From the IMG/VR virus record IMGVR_UViG_3300028859_000030, positions 1 through 48,231 of that record: a DNA stretch of 48,231 nucleotides, one strand, 5' to 3'. The translations under genes were made by a program, and so were the position numbers. Positions 30,890 through 40,570 of this stretch are shown one piece after another. The stretch comes from a virus. Position 1 is the stretch's first letter, and the number at the start of each line of letters is the position of its first letter. The notes beneath the pieces are model-generated. The model was not told the origin of the DNA. It saw nothing but the letters and a program-made list of their open reading frames with translations, and did not search any database.

Positions 30890-33800
30890 GTGATAAGTCA
30901 AAGCGTATTCAGTAAATTCGTATTGGTTGATTCTATTGTTCCGTCGGACTCTGTATTTCAGCAAGTGGGACAAAACACCAAATGGTTAGGACCCGATCTT
31001 ATTGGCACCGTTAAAACTATAAACAATCAATCCGTGCCAAACCCCGAAGATTCTTTTTTGGACGGTACATACTTTGATGGGTTACAAAATAAGTTTATAG
31101 AATTAACAACTGAATCCGCTCAAAATATTACAATTTATCAGGTATTAACAACGAAAAGAACCTGGGTAGATTCTACACAGGATATAATTCAGCTTACCCC
31201 TGTTAACAATATTATTCTAGAAAAAAGTGTTCAGCCGAATCTAATATATGCTGGAAATATCGAAAACATTTTTATTACCGATTCGGCAAATCCCGAAGAA
31301 ACAATAAAAATTTTTAATAATACAAATTTATCGCATGGTTGGACTGTCGAAACTTCACAAGAGCTGCCTATTGACCCGGCTAGCATAAGCAGAGCTTGGA
31401 TTTATGACTCTGTTACCAAAATTAAATTAGTTGATCTAGAAGTAGTCGACCTATCATCTGGCATATTACCAGGTACACTTGATGAAAATTTAGATTATAT
31501 ATGTGACAATGATCCAGCAATTTATAATATTCCAAATTGGATGCCTGGAGCATTGTATAACATTAGCGATCGTGTGCTTTACGGTGGATTACTTTATCAA
31601 GCCCTGCACGCTGGAAAAAGTGGAAGCGTTTTTAACAGTAAGTTATGGACATTAATTGAATCTAAAAACACCTTTACTAGCCCGGGTAATGAAAAATGGG
31701 GAAACGCTCAACTAGGAAAAACCTGGTTCAAGACACAAAATCTTAAGACAGTAAATGCACAATTAGGCACGATTTCACAACGGGCATCTGATTGGAATCA
31801 ATGGTTCCCAAACTCCCAAATCGAAGTATATGAGTGGGTATCTAGCGCTGTTCCACCCGCAGCATATTCAAGTTCGGATGCAAACGGATATATAACCGAC
31901 CCCAATTGTCCATATACATTTGACGCAGCATCTAATGCTCCCTATGGATTCTGGGTATATGATAAAACTCTGCCCGGTACAAGACATGATATGTCTACTG
32001 ATCAATTAATATCTGCCTTGGCAAATATTCCAAATTCTGGAATTCCTATGTTAACGGCTATCGATACTAATGCCGTCGCTGTGTGGAATATTAACCAATT
32101 TATATCTGCAAACACCGTTATTTTACATATAGATTATGTTCTAGAATCTGCCGATAATCAACCCCACAATGAATTTGCGTTAATTAGTAACGATGGTACA
32201 AAGTCATGGTATCACACTCCAATCTATCAAAAATTTATCGATAGTTTAACTGGAGTTACCTCATTCGACCTTCTAGTACCCGACATTACATTACCTAGTA
32301 GTCAGCAAACCGGAATCTTAGAAAACCCGGTTCAATCAATTTTTGTTAATCGAGTAACAGCACTAGACATTTATTATTCTGTTATTAATTCACAATTAGC
32401 AAATTTAGCAGTGACATCTAGCGCAATTATATCTGCATTAAGCGCGAGCGATCCATTACCTATTTCGGGTTTTTCTCAACAACTGTCGAATAGAACTATT
32501 CTTAATCAACTAGACATTACTCTTTTTCCTGAAAATTACCGAATTTTATTAACCGAAGATTCTACTCTTAATAATTATTGGTCAATAGTAGCCGTATCAA
32601 ATGGTGAGTGGCAAATCGTACAAACGCAATTATATGATCTTAGTAAGAACTGGAAATATATTGATTGGTATTCCCCAGATTATATTTCGACTCAGCCAAC
32701 TTACAGCCTAAATTCAATCGGTGATCTTCCTCAAATTACCTATAAACTTAATGACGTTGTTCAAATTAATGGGGAAAACGGTAATAGTAGCATATATCTA
32801 GCAACCGCAAATTCTTTAGATTCAAATATACTTGAACTAGAACCTATTTTAATTCACAATGGCTCTATTCAATTTTTACCAAATCTTTATGATTTTATTT
32901 CTTCTGGCATTGGGTTTGATGTGTCTTCCTTTGACGCGGAACCATTTGATAATGATCCATATCTCGAAATTAGAATGATAACCAGCATTCTTAACGACAT
33001 GATTTTAGTTGGAAACGATGATCTTACTAAGGCTGCCGATCGGGCATTTTATGCGGTTATCCAATATATTATGTCTGAAAATAAAAATCTTGATTGGTTA
33101 TTTAAAACTAGTTTCGTATCTGTGAATTATACAAATCGTAGTCTTAATATTCAAGGAAATTATGAGCCAGACAATCAATCAACAATAGAAAATTTTATTC
33201 AAGAGACTACTCCATTCCATACTCGAATACGTCAATTCAATGATACATACACATCTGACGATTATGCAAATATAGGAATATCAGATTTTGATTTACCTGC
33301 ACAATACGATAATAATTATGCAAATATTGTTCTAGAATATACTAATAACGTACGACCAAATGGTCTGTTACAACTAAGCCAGTTTTCAAATATAACCGGC
33401 GTCTTCGCAGACGCAACCTCTTTTTATGTTACAAGTAATGGGTTACCAAATTATGCAACTAACTTTCCTCAGGTAGATGATGAAACCGCGGTAGAACCGC
33501 AAAATTGGTCCTTTGGCTTTCCACAAAGTATTCAAACCGCCAATACTACATTTACCACTATTATTAATGTTAACGGGCCAGAGGCATTAGCTACAAATGG
33601 AATTCCATTTTATAGCTCCAACAGTGGTGAAAACGAAACACTCTATCAACTAGGAAATATAGCAAATCAACAAACATTAACAATAAATTCGGTATGGGAA
33701 GCAATACAAGATGGTCTAGACCCCGGTGCCGGTTATCCAAATGAAAATGGTGTTTTTCAATATTTTTCGGATCCGTATTTGTTATACACTAAAAATTCTT

Positions 33801-35869
33801 CTTCTCATAGCCCAATAATAGGATATGCATGGGACGGTAGTCCAATTTATGGCCCATACGGATTTGCAAATGCCAATGGCACCGGGGGAATAATTAAAAA
33901 TACTAGTAGTTATGAGTTGTCATTAATCCCTAGATTAGATGCGAGTGGGCAACCTATTGTTAACGGCTTGCAGTTAGCAATTTATTCGGCGCCTTCCGGC
34001 AAATATATTCAAGATTTTAATTATGTTGCTAATTTAGGTACATTAGACGAAAATAATGGTCGTCAATGTGTTACCCCGGAATATCCAAACGGAATTTATG
34101 CATATTTTATTACAGTTGATAACAATAATGTACCAACTTATCCATACGTACTGGGACCAAATTATAACGGAATACCGTTTAATACCGCGTATACCTATAT
34201 AAATGGTAATAATATTCCTGTATATTCCAACGGAAATATAACTATTCCCTTCCTTCCTGTAATAGATACCGTTAACGGGTTTATTAGAACCCCAGACGGA
34301 TCTGTTAGTTCGGATCCAGTAACCTTACAATTACCAGTTTATTCAGCATGGAACAATAATTACATTAACAATAGTAGTCTTATTAGGTCAATAGATACGA
34401 CATTGCGCTTTGATCGTGTAAGTTCTTCCATCGAATATCTAGATGCGAATGTTTCTTATCCTGTTAGCTCGGTCTTATATGATACCGCCAATAGCGCTTT
34501 CGTTGAAGGTGCAATTTTTTCAGTTGCTAATGTTGAGCTAGTTAACTCCGGACAGCATTATAAAGTATTTGACCTATTAAACTTGGAAGGAGGAACATAT
34601 TCAAATAGTGCAACTATATTAGTTACATCGATTGATAGTTCACATAATAATTCTATATCAACTTTTTCATTAGTACCCGCAGAAGACGAATATTATACTT
34701 CTTTTCCGTCCAACATCGCAAATGTGTTAACGACTGATATTACCGTGAATTCTATTGGTTACGGCGCGACATTTAGTGTTAATTTCCAAAGAAATATAGC
34801 AAATAATAATTCTATTGCTGAATCAACGGCAATGAATAGAATTACAGCATTATATGAACCAACAAATAATATGTTTGCAAATCAGGCGCGACTATTAATG
34901 AATAACGTGGAGTATCCAGGTGTTTTTGTTAATGGCGGAGACATGGTTCAAACGTACTCAATTCCAACCGGATCTCTATATGATATAGATGACGATTCTG
35001 AGTTTACATCTCTTAATGTTGCATGGCATCCAAATCTTATAACTAATACAGGATTATCTATGGTCAATGCTAGGTTTGGAAATTCGTCCGGGTATTTTGG
35101 GGGCGCATCATCCCAGTATATAACGGCAAATCAAGCAAGTCCTGATATAAATGATTTAGGAAATACTTCCAATATTTTTACTATTGAATTTTTCTGTAAC
35201 TTTTCAAATATCAATTCAAATATTATGACGTTGATTGATACCCGGTTAAATAATTCTAGTAATAATGGGATGGTTATTTATAAAAATAGTGCAAATTATA
35301 TTTGCTTTGGTGAAAACACAAGTAATGCATTCATATCTAGTCTTCTCCCAGTAACTATCAATGACTGGACTTATATTACTGTACAGGGCAACGGCAATAA
35401 TCTTTATATATATTTTAATGGAATGTTAAACGAATCTGTCGCAAATATTGGGTTACCAATTTTTTCGGATTCAAGTCTAACTATAGGAGCTGAAATTTCA
35501 GGTGCAAATATTTTTTCTGGATACCTCGATGAATTACGATGGACGACAGGCATTACTAGATATACGCCGGGAACAATAATAATTCCTATTCCAAATCAGC
35601 CATTCCCTAGAAATTTAGCAGGAGATCCATATTTTAATTTACCATACACTCCAATAATTTATGGATTTGAATCGTTAAATAACGAGGCTAGTCCAACTAT
35701 TACTTTCGAAGCGGTTAATTCAGTAACATATATTAACGATTTATCCTGGAATCAAAAACAATTAGAGTTAGTCAATTATGGGTCGAATCTTAAAATAGAT
35801 TCTTCTCTATTAAATACTAATATACAACCACAAAACAGCTTAATAATGGCATTAACTTTGAATCAATAA
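30890..35869 (+). CDS. large tail structural protein with YHYH-like and LamG domains (N-terminal part)
   Basis: This 1659-aa protein starts at GTG after AAGAGGGAG. It has an N-terminal beta region, PNWMPGALYNISDRVLYGGLLYQALHAG (a carbohydrate-binding-like WxxxxxYxxGdxVxYxGxxYxA module), and SENKNLDWLFKTSFVSVNY with DFDLPAQYD, as in T4-like cyanophage proteins. A YHYH-type segment (GYAWDGSPIYGPYGF, about residue 980) precedes a LamG-type jelly roll (FTIEFFCNFSN ... GYLDELRWTTGITRYTPG, about residues 1410-1560). It ends in the first strands of a second LamG domain. The rest of that domain continues in another frame, so this is probably the front part of one protein interrupted by a frameshift near 35821-35866. 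Confidence 0.75.
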   Translation: MISQSVFSKFVLVDSIVPSDSVFQQVGQNTKWLGPDLIGTVKTINNQSVPNPEDSFLDGTYFDGLQNKFIELTTESAQNITIYQVLTTKRTWVDSTQDIIQLTPVNNIILEKSVQPNLIYAGNIENIFITDSANPEETIKIFNNTNLSHGWTVETSQELPIDPASISRAWIYDSVTKIKLVDLEVVDLSSGILPGTLDENLDYICDNDPAIYNIPNWMPGALYNISDRVLYGGLLYQALHAGKSGSVFNSKLWTLIESKNTFTSPGNEKWGNAQLGKTWFKTQNLKTVNAQLGTISQRASDWNQWFPNSQIEVYEWVSSAVPPAAYSSSDANGYITDPNCPYTFDAASNAPYGFWVYDKTLPGTRHDMSTDQLISALANIPNSGIPMLTAIDTNAVAVWNINQFISANTVILHIDYVLESADNQPHNEFALISNDGTKSWYHTPIYQKFIDSLTGVTSFDLLVPDITLPSSQQTGILENPVQSIFVNRVTALDIYYSVINSQLANLAVTSSAIISALSASDPLPISGFSQQLSNRTILNQLDITLFPENYRILLTEDSTLNNYWSIVAVSNGEWQIVQTQLYDLSKNWKYIDWYSPDYISTQPTYSLNSIGDLPQITYKLNDVVQINGENGNSSIYLATANSLDSNILELEPILIHNGSIQFLPNLYDFISSGIGFDVSSFDAEPFDNDPYLEIRMITSILNDMILVGNDDLTKAADRAFYAVIQYIMSENKNLDWLFKTSFVSVNYTNRSLNIQGNYEPDNQSTIENFIQETTPFHTRIRQFNDTYTSDDYANIGISDFDLPAQYDNNYANIVLEYTNNVRPNGLLQLSQFSNITGVFADATSFYVTSNGLPNYATNFPQVDDETAVEPQNWSFGFPQSIQTANTTFTTIINVNGPEALATNGIPFYSSNSGENETLYQLGNIANQQTLTINSVWEAIQDGLDPGAGYPNENGVFQYFSDPYLLYTKNSSSHSPIIGYAWDGSPIYGPYGFANANGTGGIIKNTSSYELSLIPRLDASGQPIVNGLQLAIYSAPSGKYIQDFNYVANLGTLDENNGRQCVTPEYPNGIYAYFITVDNNNVPTYPYVLGPNYNGIPFNTAYTYINGNNIPVYSNGNITIPFLPVIDTVNGFIRTPDGSVSSDPVTLQLPVYSAWNNNYINNSSLIRSIDTTLRFDRVSSSIEYLDANVSYPVSSVLYDTANSAFVEGAIFSVANVELVNSGQHYKVFDLLNLEGGTYSNSATILVTSIDSSHNNSISTFSLVPAEDEYYTSFPSNIANVLTTDITVNSIGYGATFSVNFQRNIANNNSIAESTAMNRITALYEPTNNMFANQARLLMNNVEYPGVFVNGGDMVQTYSIPTGSLYDIDDDSEFTSLNVAWHPNLITNTGLSMVNARFGNSSGYFGGASSQYITANQASPDINDLGNTSNIFTIEFFCNFSNINSNIMTLIDTRLNNSSNNGMVIYKNSANYICFGENTSNAFISSLLPVTINDWTYITVQGNGNNLYIYFNGMLNESVANIGLPIFSDSSLTIGAEISGANIFSGYLDELRWTTGITRYTPGTIIIPIPNQPFPRNLAGDPYFNLPYTPIIYGFESLNNEASPTITFEAVNSVTYINDLSWNQKQLELVNYGSNLKIDSSLLNTNIQPQNSLIMALTLNQ

Positions 35870-35877
35870 GAGGAACA

Positions 35878-37494
35878 GTGGGCAACGGATACGCAAGAGC
35901 GATAGGCGATAGCGATTATAATTTTGGTTATCAAGATTTCACGATAGAATTTTTCGTCGAGACCTTTAGCCACATTGGGGCGCAAACATTATTCGAAATT
36001 ACTAATAATGAATCCTCGGCTACCGATTTATACAAAAAAACTAGATTCGTTACATTATTGGAAAATGGAAATATTAATACATATGCCCTTCAAAGTAGCT
36101 GGCCAATAATTCTTTCGAGCGGCAACAATTTTTTCCAATTACCAGGAGCCGAAGCCAGTAATATTAAAATATTTTATAACGGCACATTATTAGCTACCGA
36201 TCAATATACTTTTATTAATGGAAATGTAACATTGTCTAGCGATGTAATCGTATCTGGAACTGTTCTAGTAGAGGCCTGCGAGATATTATTTTCAATACTA
36301 GGGAATCAAGTTTCTGAAACTACTACCCATTTTGTTAGTGTTGAACGTAAAGACAGCAAATGTTATTTATTCTTAGACGGAGTATTACAAGGTAACGCTG
36401 CTACCGCATTAATTAGTATTCCCGATCAATTAATAACAAATTCGATACCCCCGTATCAGGTACTTAATCGGACCAATGGTCCGGCGCTATTAACTATTGG
36501 CGCCAACAAAAATGGGGAAAATCCATTATTAGGAAAATTCGGTGATATTCGAGTAACAAAAGGGGTTGCGCGGCATGTAGTAACTTTAAACGAGCAAAAT
36601 TCTATTTATAGTCTATCAACGGATACTACTTTAGGTACCCGAGCGCAAGATATTAATATTTACGGTGGAGGATTTGTAGATAGCATGACTAGTCATGCTC
36701 CCGAAGAACGAATAGAGGGACAAATTTTTGATACTCTAGAGATCGATGTTTTTCAAAATGCAAACTGTTCATATTTAAGTTCAAATATATCAAATATCTC
36801 TGCTCCAATTTCTAATATAGCTAATCCTTATTTTAACGCAAATGCCTTATTATTAGGCTATAGAATTTTCAAAGATAGCATTTCGATTGGCCCATTCGAT
36901 TCTTATCAATTTACTACAGCAAATTCCTTTATCTATAAAGTGCCATGGAGTACATTAGATAATGACTCAGCTACTATACAAATCGATGGAATAAGTCTTC
37001 CATCGGCTAGCTGGTCCATTAAAAATAATAATTTAGTTTTGCCGTCTGATATACCGGCAAATAGTAATGTAGTTATTACTTTAACTGGCGACGTTACGTA
37101 TTATAGCCTAGGAGCAAATGCGGTATCCACATTAACTGCCAATCTTAATTCAACTGATTCAACTATATCTGTTCAAAATACCAATCAATTTATAACTCCC
37201 GTATTAGCGGCTAATCTTCGAGGGCAAGTTTTTATAAATGGCGAATGTATAACTTATCTATATATTAATCGAACAAGTAATATTTTATCGGGATTAATGC
37301 GCGGCACTTCCGGCACAGGTATACCAAATGTTCATTTAGCTAATTCACAAATCGTGGTGGCATCGTTCACCCAACAAGTTACCGCGAATCCGGGTTCAAC
37401 CTCGTGGTATGATTCGGCTAATGTTCCATTAGCTAATTCAAATTCTGCAATTTCGACATTTTTGCTTTCACAAGGTGCATTTATCCCGGCATAA
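35878..37494 (+). CDS. LamG-containing tail structural protein (C-terminal part)
   Basis: The annotated start is GTG after AAGAGGAACA (538 aa), but the frame is open back to 35821 and reads NNGINFESIRGTVGNG before the GTG. That is the expected start of a LamG domain parallel to the one in the upstream gene. The domain follows as YQDFTIEFFVETFS ... FGDIRVTKGVARHVV. The C-terminal part is beta-rich with FINGECITYLYINRTSNILSGLMRGTSGTG, a phage structural motif. It is either translated separately from the GTG or joined to the upstream frame by a -1 shift. Confidence 0.7.
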   Translation: MGNGYARAIGDSDYNFGYQDFTIEFFVETFSHIGAQTLFEITNNESSATDLYKKTRFVTLLENGNINTYALQSSWPIILSSGNNFFQLPGAEASNIKIFYNGTLLATDQYTFINGNVTLSSDVIVSGTVLVEACEILFSILGNQVSETTTHFVSVERKDSKCYLFLDGVLQGNAATALISIPDQLITNSIPPYQVLNRTNGPALLTIGANKNGENPLLGKFGDIRVTKGVARHVVTLNEQNSIYSLSTDTTLGTRAQDINIYGGGFVDSMTSHAPEERIEGQIFDTLEIDVFQNANCSYLSSNISNISAPISNIANPYFNANALLLGYRIFKDSISIGPFDSYQFTTANSFIYKVPWSTLDNDSATIQIDGISLPSASWSIKNNNLVLPSDIPANSNVVITLTGDVTYYSLGANAVSTLTANLNSTDSTISVQNTNQFITPVLAANLRGQVFINGECITYLYINRTSNILSGLMRGTSGTGIPNVHLANSQIVVASFTQQVTANPGSTSWYDSANVPLANSNSAISTFLLSQGAFIPA

Positions 37495-37501
37495 ATATAT
37501 G

Positions 37502-37627
37502 ATGAAGCCAAATGAAATTCCGATTATTACTGCGGTTGAACACCTTAAGATAATTATAATCGAAAAAAAAGACAACGGCAATATAATACTAACAAATAGT
37601 AAAATATGCATTAACCAGAGAGTATAA
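37502..37627 (+). CDS. 41-aa hypothetical protein
   Basis: A short frame fills the gap between two structural genes (MKPNEIPIITAVEHLKIIII..., ending CINQRV). It starts four bases after a TAAATA box (37492-37497); an alternative ATG lies one codon upstream. Its stop abuts the next ATG (TAAATG), so it could couple translation. No family is recognised. Confidence 0.5.
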   Translation: MKPNEIPIITAVEHLKIIIIEKKDNGNIILTNSKICINQRV

Positions 37628-38236
37628 ATGGAAAACGAAAATATTATTTTAAGCGGTCATCTTAAAATTATCGACCCAATAACCAAAGAAATTTTAGTTG
37701 ACAAGTCAAATTCTATTAACTTTGAAACAATGTCTGTCGCTATTGTACAAAGTCTCATAAGTGGGCCGCTTAATGCTTCTACCTATAGTCAAACTGGATT
37801 TGTGTATTCATTAGCGTTCGGCAATGGCGGAACAACGGTTAGCAGTTCGGGTATTATAACCTATAATCCTCCAAACACTATTGGCACAGCCGCAGCATTA
37901 TATAATCAAACGTATAGCAAAATAATAAACAATAATTTTTCAGCCGATACCGATTCAACAGATAATAATATTACGTACGACCATGTTCCCGGGAAAGCAT
38001 ATACAGATATGGTAATATCATGTATGTTAAATTACGGTGAGCCGGCTAATCAAATAGCATTTGATAATTCAAATAATATTAATAGCCAATATGCATTTGA
38101 CGAAATGGGAATCGTTAGTAGTTCCGGGCAATTGTTAACACATGTAATCTTTACCCCCGTTTTAAAAAGCGCTAATCGTCTGCTTAACATAACTTATACG
38201 ATTCGTATATCAACACTATCTTCACTCGCGGCATAA
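37628..38236 (+). CDS. tail/baseplate-associated structural protein
   Basis: This 202-aa protein (MENENIILSGHLKIIDPITKEILVDK...) resembles, from memory, a conserved protein in the structural block of T4-like marine phages. The resemblance covers a SLAFGNGGTTV segment, then TYDHVPGKAYTDMVISCMLNYGEPANQIAFD, YAFDEMGIVSSSGQLLTHVIFTPVLKSANRLLNITYTIRI. It is soluble and beta-rich. It lies between the giant structural gene and a tail-fibre gene, which fits a baseplate-fibre connector. Confidence 0.7.
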   Translation: MENENIILSGHLKIIDPITKEILVDKSNSINFETMSVAIVQSLISGPLNASTYSQTGFVYSLAFGNGGTTVSSSGIITYNPPNTIGTAAALYNQTYSKIINNNFSADTDSTDNNITYDHVPGKAYTDMVISCMLNYGEPANQIAFDNSNNINSQYAFDEMGIVSSSGQLLTHVIFTPVLKSANRLLNITYTIRISTLSSLAA

Positions 38237-38245
38237 GGAATACTA

Positions 38246-39976
38246 ATGGGATATAAAGTAAATTTAACTAATGGAAATATTTTAACAAACGTCCCCGATT
38301 CTCAAATGGTATCTGCTTATGGCGGCCTTACTCTTATCGGAAAAAAATATCCAGGTTTCGGTACGGTCTTAAATGAAGATTTAGTTAGAATAACTGAAAA
38401 TTTTGCAAACTCTACCCCTCCCCCAAATCCATTCATAGGACAATTTTGGTTCGATAGCGTTTCTAATATCATTAAGTTCTGGAATGGAACAATTTTCAAA
38501 CCAATAAGTGTTATTACTACCGGCGCGGTAGCCCCATTAAATCCATTAGAAGGTGACGAATGGTTTGACACCGTACATAAACAACTTTTTGTATGGGATA
38601 TAACTCTTAATCAATGGATTTTAATTGGGCCTCCGGGAAGTGAAGGCACCGGGCTAGAAGGATTTGTGGTAACTGCATTAGCGTCTAATAGTAATATTAT
38701 CTATCTAGAATTATATGCTAATGATAATCTTATTGCTATTGTCTCTTCAGATAATCTCATTAGTCCAGGTATAGCAGGGTTTGGAAATATTAGACCCGGC
38801 ATAAATTTTGTCACTTCACCGACGCACGGTATTACCGGCAGCGGAATTTATAACGTCAACGATATATCAATTGGCGACAATGACCAACTTCGCATGTCTA
38901 TTGATGTTAATGACAATACAGTACTATCGGTTAACAATGGCAATGTTCTTTATGCTACTAATGGAAACACGTTGGTTGCAGGAGAATTAGCAAATATAAC
39001 TGGTACCGTGTATATAAATAATTTAGTTGTAGCTAATTCGCTTTATAGTACTGTACCTGGCAGTAATAATCAAGTATTGTTTAATCAAAATGGTATTTTA
39101 TCCGCTACTGCTAATCTAACATTAGATAGCACGGGTGAGAATGTAATAATTCCAAATACTTTAAATGTTGAAAATATTGAAGTTTACGATACTGTTGATA
39201 TAGCAGGCAATGTAAATTCAACCGGTGCAAATATAATTGGTCCGTTAACGGTAGCAAATTCGGCTGCTATTAGTGAATCATTATTAATTTCAGAAAATCT
39301 TTCTGTATTGGGTACTGCTATACTAGGCGGGCTGATTACAGGAGCGGAAACGGCAAGTTATGTAACAATACAGCCCGGCGCGACCGCACCAAAAGCTCTT
39401 GTAGTTCAAACTTTTGGCGGCAGCACTAATCTATTAACAATTGATTCGGTTGGTGACACCACTGTTAATGGCACTCTTACGGTACAAAATCAACTTTCAG
39501 TAGATGGTGTTTCAACTCTAGACGCACTAGTTACTGCGCAAAGTGATTTACACATTCAAGGAACTACGGTAATTAATCAAGGAGGTGCGGGCCAAATATC
39601 ATTACCTACGGCAGCGCCACCTTCTGTAGGATCTCCGCTTATAAATGCAGGCTCGGCATTAGCAGCATGGGGTAACTACAATCTTAATTCATTTTTAACT
39701 CATGCTCTTAGCGGCAATGGATATCAATATTTTCCGGGTGGCCTAATCTTGCAATGGGGTACGACTCCGTCACTTGTGGATAATACTACACAAAATTTTC
39801 CCTTTACTACCCCATTTACCCATGCTTGTTTTGGAATGGTTGCTACCGATAACGGGCCGCGTGTAACACTAGGAGTACCCCAACCAATGGCGGCAGCGCC
39901 AACAGATTCCGATCATTTTAATATAATTTGCGGTGGTAGTGGGGAAACTGCGTTCTGGATAGCAATAGGATATTAA
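38246..39976 (+). CDS. tail fibre protein
   Basis: This 576-aa protein begins YKVNLTNGNILTNVPDSQMVSAYGGLTLIGKKYPGFGTVLNEDLVRITENFANSTPPPNPFIGQFWFDS, a module I know from fibre-like proteins of T4-like cyanophages. Next comes a WNGTIFKPISV ... GDEWFDTVHKQLFVWD repeat. The centre consists of coil-rich beta repeats with NSAAISESLLISENLSV and related units. The C-terminal 110 residues (YQYFPGGLILQWGTT ... ACFGMVATDN) form a receptor-tip domain like that of T4-type short fibres. The ribosome binding site is AAGGAATACTA. The stop overlaps the next ATG. Confidence 0.8.
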   Translation: MGYKVNLTNGNILTNVPDSQMVSAYGGLTLIGKKYPGFGTVLNEDLVRITENFANSTPPPNPFIGQFWFDSVSNIIKFWNGTIFKPISVITTGAVAPLNPLEGDEWFDTVHKQLFVWDITLNQWILIGPPGSEGTGLEGFVVTALASNSNIIYLELYANDNLIAIVSSDNLISPGIAGFGNIRPGINFVTSPTHGITGSGIYNVNDISIGDNDQLRMSIDVNDNTVLSVNNGNVLYATNGNTLVAGELANITGTVYINNLVVANSLYSTVPGSNNQVLFNQNGILSATANLTLDSTGENVIIPNTLNVENIEVYDTVDIAGNVNSTGANIIGPLTVANSAAISESLLISENLSVLGTAILGGLITGAETASYVTIQPGATAPKALVVQTFGGSTNLLTIDSVGDTTVNGTLTVQNQLSVDGVSTLDALVTAQSDLHIQGTTVINQGGAGQISLPTAAPPSVGSPLINAGSALAAWGNYNLNSFLTHALSGNGYQYFPGGLILQWGTTPSLVDNTTQNFPFTTPFTHACFGMVATDNGPRVTLGVPQPMAAAPTDSDHFNIICGGSGETAFWIAIGY

Positions 39977-40539
39977 TGAGAGAATTTGAAATTACTCCAG
40001 ACCTCAATAATATTAAAAAATTTATCAGCAAATCTTGCTCTCAAATTGTTGATTTCTACAAATCTTCGGGTGAATTTCTTTATCACGGATCACACCGATT
40101 AGAAAATATGTTTATTATTTCTAAGGTTGCCGATAGGCACCCAATGTCATTTTCTATTAAACAACAAAAAATATTTGATGAAAAATTATCAGCAGCAGGA
40201 TTTAAGGCTCTACGATCGAATAGTATTTTCTGCACAAATAAAAGATCTGTGGCAAATAGATATGGAAAAATTTTCATAACCTTCCCATTCAATAACTTCG
40301 AGTTCACATGGTCAGAAACGATGCAAGATTTATATACGAATTATGATCAGGGCAAATATTCAAAATACGCACCTAAAATTATAGACATGGATCCCAACGA
40401 GTTTACTTCGTTATATTCATTTAGGCAGGATAATTTGTTAAAGGCAACTACATCAGGTAATGAAATACTAATTACTGGAAAATGTATGTTCTTGGCGGAA
40501 GAAAAATTCAATGCACTTATCAAGGAATTAATAGCTTGA
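39976..40539 (+). CDS. ADP-ribosyltransferase-like phage protein, copy 2
   Basis: This 187-aa paralogue of 2982-3569 has EFLYHGSHRLENMF (a candidate ART motif I), FDEKLSAAGFKALRSNSIFCTNK (a Ser-x-Ser strand), KIFITFPFNNFEFTWSE, and TSGNEILITGKCMFL, where the Glu could be catalytic. The arrangement H/R, S-x-S, E fits an ART fold, but this is a motif-level reading. The gene sits immediately after the fibre gene (TAATG overlap). It may therefore be packaged, or made late and act on host proteins. Confidence 0.55.
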   Translation: MREFEITPDLNNIKKFISKSCSQIVDFYKSSGEFLYHGSHRLENMFIISKVADRHPMSFSIKQQKIFDEKLSAAGFKALRSNSIFCTNKRSVANRYGKIFITFPFNNFEFTWSETMQDLYTNYDQGKYSKYAPKIIDMDPNEFTSLYSFRQDNLLKATTSGNEILITGKCMFLAEEKFNALIKELIA

Positions 40540-40564
40540 CATTCGGCATAAAATCAATTATAAT
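40536..40564 (+). promoter_or_regulatory. consensus sigma70-type promoter, leaderless arrangement
   Basis: TTGACA (40536-40541), a 17-nt spacer and TATAAT (40559-40564) lie exactly six bases before the ATG at 40571. The -35 box overlaps the stop of the upstream gene. The same six-base gap is seen at 90 and 10995. Confidence 0.85.
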
Positions 40565-40570
40565 CAAACG

